Assembly: GCA_049301335.1 (NCBI GenBank)
Contig: JBAQKV010000009.1
Span: 1 to 22,603, forward strand
Source: JANJWP01 sp049301335
GTDB taxonomy: Bacteria > Patescibacteriota > Gracilibacteria > BD1-5 > UBA2023
DNA length: 22,603 nt
Reading direction: 5' to 3'
Shown here piece by piece: positions 16,712-22,603 of this stretch (position 1 is its first letter; each line of letters starts with the position of its first letter). Position numbers and translations under genes: made by a program. The notes under the pieces are model-generated. The model worked only from the letters and a program-made list of their open reading frames with translations, searched no databases and had not been told where the DNA came from.

Positions 16712-18565
16712 ATGTGCTGAATCTTCGCCTACGCGGGTAACCGCAAAGACGCCGACAAGATCCTCCTCCACGGGCTCGAAAGGCTCGAATACCGCGGGTA
16801 CGATTCCGCCGGAATCGCCGTCGGAAACGCGGCGCACGGAGTGGAAACCTTCAAAGCGGTAGGCAAAGTATCGGCATTGGTGAACGAGGTTTCGAACACC
16901 CGAAAACCCGAATCCGAATTCTCGTACGGCATCGCGCACACCCGCTGGGCCACCCACGGCGGGGTGACGATCGAAAACACCCACCCGCATTCCGACAGCG
17001 AAAGCCGGCTTTTTCTCGTGCACAACGGCATCGTAGAAAACTACGTGGAAATCGCCGACGAGCTTAAAAAAACCTGAACCTCGTTCTACGGACAGACCGA
17101 CTCCGAAATCGTGGCGAAACTTCTTGGAAAAGAGACCGCCGTCAGATTGAGAACCGGAAGCCCCGACGCGCTCATTCAGGCGGTCGAGGCCGTTTTGCCG
17201 CGCCTTGAAGGCGCCTACGCCTTCCTCGTGATGCATTCGGATTTTCCGGGCGAACTCATCGGCGTCAAATACGGTAGCCCGCTCGTCTTTGGGCGAAATC
17301 CCAAGACCGGCGAATGCTTCTTCGCGTCAGACGTGCAGGCCCTTGCGGGATATGCCGACCAGGTGACGTTTCTCGACGATGGAGACCTCGTCCGCGTAAA
17401 GCCGGACGGAAGCTACGAAATCAAATCCGAATGATCGCTCGTTTCGCGCCCGTTCGAACGCGTGGAGACCGAAAGCCTCAAGGCCGACAAGGGCGATTTC
17501 GCCCACTTCATGCTCAAAGAAATCTTCGAACAGCCCAAAATCATGAAGGCCGTGTTCCAGGGGCGCGCGGATTTCAAAGACCTCGTGCTTAATGCCGCGG
17601 CATTTCAAGACCTGCGTGACGTAGAAATCGAGCGGATCAAATTCATCGCCTGCGGAACGTCTTTCCACTCGGGATGGGCGGGAAGCTATGCGTTTAGGGA
17701 ATTCGCCTGAATGAGCGCCTCGGCAGAAATCGCGAGCGAGTTCTTGAACGCTCCGGTAAAAATAGACCCCAAGACACTCTACGTTTTCATCTCGCAATCG
17801 GGCGAAACGGCAGACGCCATCGAACCTTTGAAATTCATCAAGGCCCAGGGAGGAAAAACCTTCGGCATCGTCAACGTGGTGGGATCTTCGATTTCCCGCC
17901 TTACGGATTTCGGGCTCTTCACCCGAGCGGGCACCGAGGTAGGCGTGGCTTCTACCAAAGCCTTTACGGCCCAGCTCGCCACCGTGCAGCTCTTGGCGCT
18001 GTTTTACGCCATCAAGCGGTGAGAAGATTTCAGAAAATACCGCAGTGCGCTCGAAGAGCTCTCTAAGCTCTCCGAAATCATGCAGGAAGTTCTCTCGAAC
18101 ACCGTGTCCATCGAGCGTACGGCCAAAGAACTCTCCAAATACCAGCACCTCTTCTTTCTCTGACGCGGGCATATGCTCCCCATCGCGGCGGAGGCGGCGC
18201 TGAAGTTCAAAGAGATCACCTACCTCCACGCCCACGCCATGCCCCTTGGCGAACTCAAGCACGGCACGTTGGCGCTCATCGACGAGAACTGCCCGTCGGT
18301 AATCCTTCTCCCAGACGATTCGCTCTTCTCGCAGAACAAGTCGAGCGTTGCCGAGATTCGGGCACGAGGCGGAAAGGTGCTTGCCATCAGCGCAAAACCG
18401 GTTACCGAAGCCGATTGGAACATCGTCATACCCAATGCTCCGGGGCTCACGTTCGGCTTTGCGGCCACCGTGGTTGGGCAATTGCTCGCATACCATGCCG
18501 CCCTTACTCTTGGAAGGGAAATCGATAGACCGAGGAATTTGGCGAAGAGCGTGACGGTGAAATAG
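16712..18565 (+). CDS. glmS: Glutamine-fructose-6-phosphate aminotransferase (isomerizing)
   Basis: The 617-residue protein is full-length GlmS. It starts M-C-(UGA=Gly)-IFAYAG, giving the N-terminal Cys nucleophile of the glutaminase domain. RLEYRGYDSAGIAV, THGGVTIENTHPHSD and the glutaminase core follow. The two SIS domains have CGTSFHSGW, FISQSGETADA and the second-site FLGRGHMLPIAAEAALKFKE, plus GELKHGTLALID, ending RPRNLAKSVTVK as in other GlmS. Six TGA codons (3, 122, 241, 333, 437, 484) include the universal MCG and FLGRG glycines. It makes glucosamine-6-phosphate from fructose-6-phosphate and glutamine, the entry to UDP-GlcNAc for peptidoglycan and glycans. It lies 12 bases after a GT4 gene, fitting an envelope-sugar operon. 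The standard code would yield five or more fragments. Confidence 0.97.
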
Positions 18566-18589
18566 TTAGGAAATTTTTAAGAAAAAATA

Positions 18590-20430
18590 TTCGTGGCCAT
18601 AAATGCGATTACCGTAAGCTCCATGTATCACTAGCGATAAACTATGGATAGCCAGAAACTTGCCCAAGAGCATCCTGAAATATATATGGAATTTGCATCA
18701 AATGCTGATGTGGTCTTTAAAATCCCTCATTCCATAAGCATATTTTGATGAACCGCATGCGTTATGTGATGAGTTGTGGTTGAACAGAAGGTTCCACTTA
18801 ATTGTTACGTTTCAGTCAAGAAGACAGACCATTGAAAGATTACAATTGGCAAGTATGTACGCTTCAATCCAAGTATTTCGAAATTCGAGCAACTTGATAC
18901 TGATAGGTTTGAATCCCCAAGAGCAACGTTCATCGATGCACTTCAACAGCAATATCCAAGCGCAAGTTGCGAACTATCAATATTAAACGAAGTCCCAAAT
19001 AAAACACCAGATGCCGTGGCGTTTCTGTCTGTACTTGCATTGGAGTACAGTGAAAATCCCGGATTTAGTATGGAACGATTCTTCCTTGAAAAGAGAGATG
19101 CGTATGAATCAAAATTCATACGCGATCTCATAAGAAAAGCGGAATTCTTAAGGCTAAGATACAATGAAACAACCATGGGACTATCGTCTATGTCAGCCAT
19201 ATATTGCGCGCTGCATGATGGCATGGAAACCATAATACATAGGACGGAAGCTCGATTGCCATTGCCCCGCAAAGACGAGGCGCTTGCGTTTTCACAATCA
19301 ACCTCAAGGAGATTTTCTGGAACAAGTATCCGGAAAATTCTCTGAGAAATCTGAAAAATGCCTTTCGAAATGATTGTCTTAACACCGAAAACCACTGAAA
19401 AGAACTCACACTGGTACTGAGAGTTGGCAAACAATATCCTATGAGCCGAAGCGATAGCGTGTGAAATAGATTTGGCTACCCAAACTTCCGGCAACTGATT
19501 ATCAAGAAAGCATTCCTTAACGGAAAGCATGGAGATGATTGTGACATGTTCAGAGATGCTTACGCTGAACGCAATTAATGCGATAAGAAAACACCACGAA
19601 TGAAAGATAGTGGAAAGTGAACTTTTTTGGCTATTAAACAAAGCACACGAGGGCAGCAAGCATCTTTTATGAAAATCAAACCTTGAAAATTCAAAAAGCG
19701 AGGCCCTACTGACTCATGAATTAAAGGAAAACATAGACAAACATACCAGTTGAGAATATCTGATATTCAGAACTGGCAGTTCCATTGATATGAATTATGT
19801 GATTCTGTTATCACGGAAAATTCCATACGAAGAAATGCTGAGTGTGTCCGAGGGGTTGAAATGCGATTCTTTCAAGCAATTCAGCGTGCTCTTATCTACC
19901 GTAACTGATAAGAGTACGGAACTAGACATCAAAACCGTATCAGCAAAAGAGCTCTTATGAAATACAAAAAATGAAGGGATAGAAGTCCGAACCATATGAA
20001 CAGTCACATGAAAGTATGTTGGGCTGTGATTTTTGGAATTTGTTTCATGACAAGGTGGCATTGTGATTGATTCGGATTCATGAAGAATTTACGCGAACTG
20101 AGTGCGCGCCACATCGAAAGAAATTCCGTCACAACAGTTCACGACGGAAGTATTCCTCAGACTGTGTAGCTCAGGTCTCGTAAAATCATGCAATTTACCG
20201 CTTTCGACTTACTCGACATCAAAAAATGAAATCATAAGCAAAATACTAAATCCATTCCGAAAATATGTAGCCCTGCACATATGAGTGGACATTGAGTGGC
20301 TTATAGATTGAAGCGAGACTGATTATCAATTCAAAATCAAAAATACTCCAATTGAGGGTATCGTTGTAGCTAAGCGTATTTTCCAAGAATAGTAAACGCT
20401 CTTAATCAAGATAATGATCACAAGTTGAAA
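18590..20430. other. A+T-rich segment with very dense UGA-glycine codons
   Basis: Composition changes sharply after glmS. One sampled row of 60 bases at 19081 has 22 G+C, against 41 in a row at 11101. The gene inside has 22 UGA codons against about 15 GGN glycine codons by my count. The next gene is intermediate (15 UGA against about 24 GGN) and ahcY returns to the GC-rich style with one UGA. The spacer 18566-18643 shows no clear terminator, hairpin or promoter. Boundaries are approximate. This pattern suggests acquisition or relaxed codon selection; no repeats or integrase mark the edges. Confidence 0.6.
18644..20392 (+). CDS. Divergent GHMP-kinase-like protein with unknown C-terminal domain
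   Basis: Decoded with UGA=Gly, ATG 18644 to TAG 20390 gives an uninterrupted 582-residue protein crossing 22 TGA codons; without recoding the region looks like debris. Residues 27-58 (IPHSISIFGGTACVMGG, then PLNCYVSV) resemble GHMP motif 1 of mevalonate-kinase type. ETTMGLSSMSAIYCAL near 175-190 resembles the P-x-x-x-GL-S-S motif 2. ELFWLLNKAHEGSKHLLG (326-343) resembles the LMN-x-x-H helix, and TGSSIDMNYVILLSRK (about 377-392) sits where motif 3 would be, without its GAG. Residues ~410-582 match nothing I know (GLGFLEFVSGQGGIVIDSDS, LPLSTYSTSKNEIISKIL). It might phosphorylate a small molecule or be a catalytically dead relative. It precedes a PfkB kinase and ahcY, so a methyl-cycle role is possible. 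The ORF is firm; the family is tentative. Confidence 0.6.
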
Positions 20431-21369
20431 ATGTCCATCCTCATCTCCGGTTCCGTAGCCTTCGATACGATCGTAAGCACTACATGAACATTCAAGAGCC
20501 AAATACTCCCCGATGCGCTCGACAGCTTCAATCTTTCCCTCTTCGCTCCGGAGATACGTCGCGAGTACGGCTGAACCGCGGGAAACATAGCATACAACCT
20601 TGCCCTACTCGGCAAAAAACCGGATGTCATCGCATCTGTATGACAAGATGCCGACCAATACGTAAAACGGCTCGGATCCCTCGGAATTGGTACGAAATCG
20701 ATCAGGGCATACCCTGATTCGTTCAGTGCCCACGGATTCATTATTGGAGATGAAATCGGCAGACAAATAACCGCGTTCCATCCGGGGGCGATGTCGTTTT
20801 CATGAGAAATACCAACTGAAATGCAAGAGTATTCCCATGCGATAATCTCGCCGGATTCGAAAAACGGAATGATAAGAAGAATCAGGGAGCGATCGGCAGC
20901 CGGAACCTACACTATTTTCGACCCCGGACAGGCAATGGGTCTGTTTGATGCAAGCGAACTTACGGAGATGGTCATATCCACGGACATGACCATCATGAAC
21001 GAATACGAAGCGAACTGATTTTTTCAGATAACGGGCGAAGCTTTCGATTCGAAGGCAAACGCATTCGGAAAAATCGCGATTATCACGCTCGGCGAAAACT
21101 GATCCAGCGTATTCGAAGGCGGTAAGTCTACCCACATTCCCGCAACGTTCTCGGATTCGGTAATCGATGCGACGGGATGCTGAGACGCCTACAGATGATG
21201 ACTATTGTTCTGACTGTCGGAAGGCTGGAATATCGAGAAATCGTGCCGGCTCTGAAGTATTCTCGGCGGGATTAAAATCCGGCATTTCTGATGACAGAAC
21301 CATATGTTCGACATGAACGTAATAAATGAAATTTGAAATCGAGAATTTTGAGAAAGCTTCTTTTCTTAA
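20431..21369 (+). CDS. PfkB-family sugar/nucleoside kinase, probably adenosine kinase
   Basis: This 312-residue protein has both PfkB signatures. Near the start, EYGGTAGNIAYNLALLGKKP matches signature 1 (Gly-rich, N-x-A). Near the end, VIDATGCGDAYRGGLLFGL matches signature 2, with Asp252 as the catalytic base. FDPGQAMGLFDASE and NEYEANGF fit the middle of the ribokinase fold. Fifteen TGA codons are in frame, including GC(UGA)D, the pair AGA-TGA-TGA and FGGQN. The standard code would leave no recognisable gene. The last TGA is followed by ESFFS and TAA. Adenosine is the likely substrate because S-adenosylhomocysteine hydrolase is 46 bases downstream and releases adenosine, but ribokinase-like specificity cannot be excluded. 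It acts in the cytoplasm. It is one of three genes in the methyl-cycle-like cluster. Confidence 0.88.
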
Positions 21370-21415
21370 CGTCATATTTACGTAAAATCCAATTCATATA
21401 TCCAATCATAACAAA

Positions 21416-22603
21416 ATGGACTACAAAATTGCCGATATCGGTTTAGCCGAATTCGGGCGCAAGGAAATCGAAATCGCGGAAACCGAAATGCCAGGCCTTA
21501 TGGCCTTGCGCGAAGAATATGGAAACAGCAAACCGTTACAGGGTGCGCGCATCGCCGGCTCCCTCCATATGACAATCCAGACAGCGGTCCTCATAGAAAC
21601 TCTCCGAGATCTCTGAGCAGACATCCGCTGGGCGAGCTGCAATATCTTTTCGACGCAAGACCATGCGGCGGCGGCAATCGCGGCGACAGGAATCCCCGTC
21701 TTCGCGAGCAAGGGCGAAACGCTTGAAGAATATTGGGATTATACACATAGAATCCTCGACTGGCACGATGGTGGCACTCCGAACATGATTCTCGACGACG
21801 GTGGTGACGCCACTCTTTTGATCATCCTCGGAAGCGAAGCGGAAAAGGATTCGTCCATTCTCGACAACCCTACCTGTGAAGAAGAGAAATGGTTGTTCGC
21901 GAGCATTCGCAAACAGTTGGCAAAGAATCCGACCTGGTACAGCAATATCAAGAAGAACATTCGCGGTGTTACCGAGGAAACCACTACGGGGGTCCACCGC
22001 CTCTACCAGATGTTCGAAAACGGCCGTCTCCCCTTTCCGGCTATCAACGTGAACGACAGCGTAACGAAGTCGAAATTCGACAACCTCTACGGTTGCCGCG
22101 AATCGATCATCGACGGTATCAAGCGCGCCACGGACGTCATGATCGCCGGAAAAATTTCCGTCGTTTGCGGATACGGGGACGTCGGGAAAGGATGTGCCCA
22201 AGCGCTCCGCGCATTCGGGTCGACGGTTTGGATTACGGAAATCGACCCGATTTGTGCCCTGCAAGCTGCGATGGAGGGATACCGTATCGTCAAAATGGAA
22301 GACGTCTGCGACAAGGCCGATATTTTCGTTACCGCGACCGGAAACAAGGACATCATCACGCACGACCACATGGTCAAAATGCGTCACGAGGCGATCGTCT
22401 GTAATATCGGGCACTTCGATTCCGAAATCGACGTCGCGAGCATGCGCAAATACGTTTGGGACAATATCAAGCCCCAAGTAGACCATATCGAATTGCCGAG
22501 CGGAAATAAAATCATCATGCTCGCAGAGGGCCGTTTGGTAAACCTCGGATGTGCGACCGGACATCCGTCGTTCGTCATGTCAAACTCTTTTACCAACCAG
22601 ACG
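21416..22603 (+). CDS. ahcY: S-adenosylhomocysteine hydrolase, 3'-truncated by the window
   Basis: The first 396 residues are present; roughly 35-70 more, including the C-terminal cofactor tail, lie beyond the edge. Signatures include DIGLAEFGRKEIEIAETEMP, GARIAGSLHMTIQTAVLIET, WASCNIFSTQDHAAAAIAAT, NVNDSVTKSKFDNLYGCRES, the NAD-binding VVCGYGDVGKGCAQALRAFG, and GHFDSEIDV. The single TGA (21614-21616, codon 67) gives the glycine of RDLGADIRWASCN, invariant in the family. AhcY reversibly hydrolyses SAH to adenosine and homocysteine, relieving product inhibition of methyltransferases, with bound NAD. The upstream PfkB kinase would remove adenosine. Its GC-rich composition and sparse UGA differ from the two genes before it. 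The 46-base leader is AT-rich without a clear promoter or SAH-riboswitch fold. Confidence 0.96.

Noticed and set aside
16712..18565. glmS, glycosyltransferase and other genes as pseudogenes broken by nonsense mutations
   Set aside because: Every interruption is TGA, never TAA or TAG, the frames are otherwise intact, and many interruptions fall on invariant glycines. Recoding explains all of them.
18566..18643. Attachment site, insertion-sequence end or tRNA at the edge of the A+T-rich block
   Set aside because: I found no inverted or direct repeats, integrase gene or cloverleaf; only a change in composition is visible.
21370..21415. SAH riboswitch upstream of ahcY
   Set aside because: The leader is only 46 bases, AT-rich and lacks a GC-rich stem or conserved core that I can recognise.
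1..22603. UGA as tryptophan (table 4) or selenocysteine
   Set aside because: Conserved positions demand glycine, TGG is used for tryptophan, and there are far too many UGAs in non-selenoprotein families for selenocysteine insertion.

Overview
The window comes from a bacterium that reads UGA as glycine (translation table 25). That points to the candidate phyla Gracilibacteria (BD1-5/GN02) or Absconditabacteria (SR1) within the Patescibacteria/CPR. The sequence shows this directly. Reading by eye, I find 66 in-frame TGA codons in 15 of 20 genes, and many sit where the protein family has an invariant glycine: GlmS MCG and FLGRG, TatD PVRG, Rel CCLPKVGD, PfkB GCGD, the E-x7-E motifs of a glycosyltransferase, RluD GG-x2-RPGIVHRLD, and the LepA C-terminus. 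TGG remains the tryptophan codon. All 19 genes whose end lies in the window stop at TAA (12) or TAG (7), never TGA. Under the standard code many of these genes look broken; under table 25 all are intact. Two small proteins of a style common in CPR genomes (a T4SS-pilin-like peptide and a two-helix PH-like membrane protein) support the placement. Most of the window is GC-rich, which is unusual for the code-25 lineages I know of.

Layout. 1-1797 (+): 3' part of a TatD-family nuclease, a one-helix membrane protein, and a DedA-family membrane protein. 1794-7084 (-): a bifunctional-type Rel/SpoT (p)ppGpp enzyme, a hypothetical protein and PheT, probably one operon. 7230-8062 (+): pilin-like protein and PH-like membrane protein, ending in a shared bidirectional terminator. 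8152-12839 (-): an HD hydrolase built from two YfbR-like repeats, an RluD-type pseudouridine synthase, Ndk and LepA, with separate promoters for ndk and lepA. 13001-13471 (+): a helical hypothetical protein visible in full only with UGA=Gly. 13527-15362 (-): a hypothetical protein and a GT4 glycosyltransferase. 15425-18565 (+): a second GT4 glycosyltransferase and GlmS. 18644-22603 (+): a divergent GHMP-kinase-like protein, a PfkB-type (adenosine-kinase-like) kinase, and S-adenosylhomocysteine hydrolase, cut by the window edge.

How the genes fit together. Most of the left and centre is housekeeping: stringent response, translation and nucleotide metabolism. The glycosyltransferases and GlmS (glucosamine-6-phosphate supply) form a cell-envelope sugar block. 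The right end looks like a methyl-cycle salvage module: AhcY splits SAH to adenosine and homocysteine, and the PfkB kinase would remove adenosine. Its first gene is AT-rich, uses UGA as its main glycine codon, and has no function I can assign firmly. It is the most novel item in the window. There is no gene-free stretch longer than 300 bases, and I found no tRNA, rRNA, CRISPR array, insertion sequence or attachment site.
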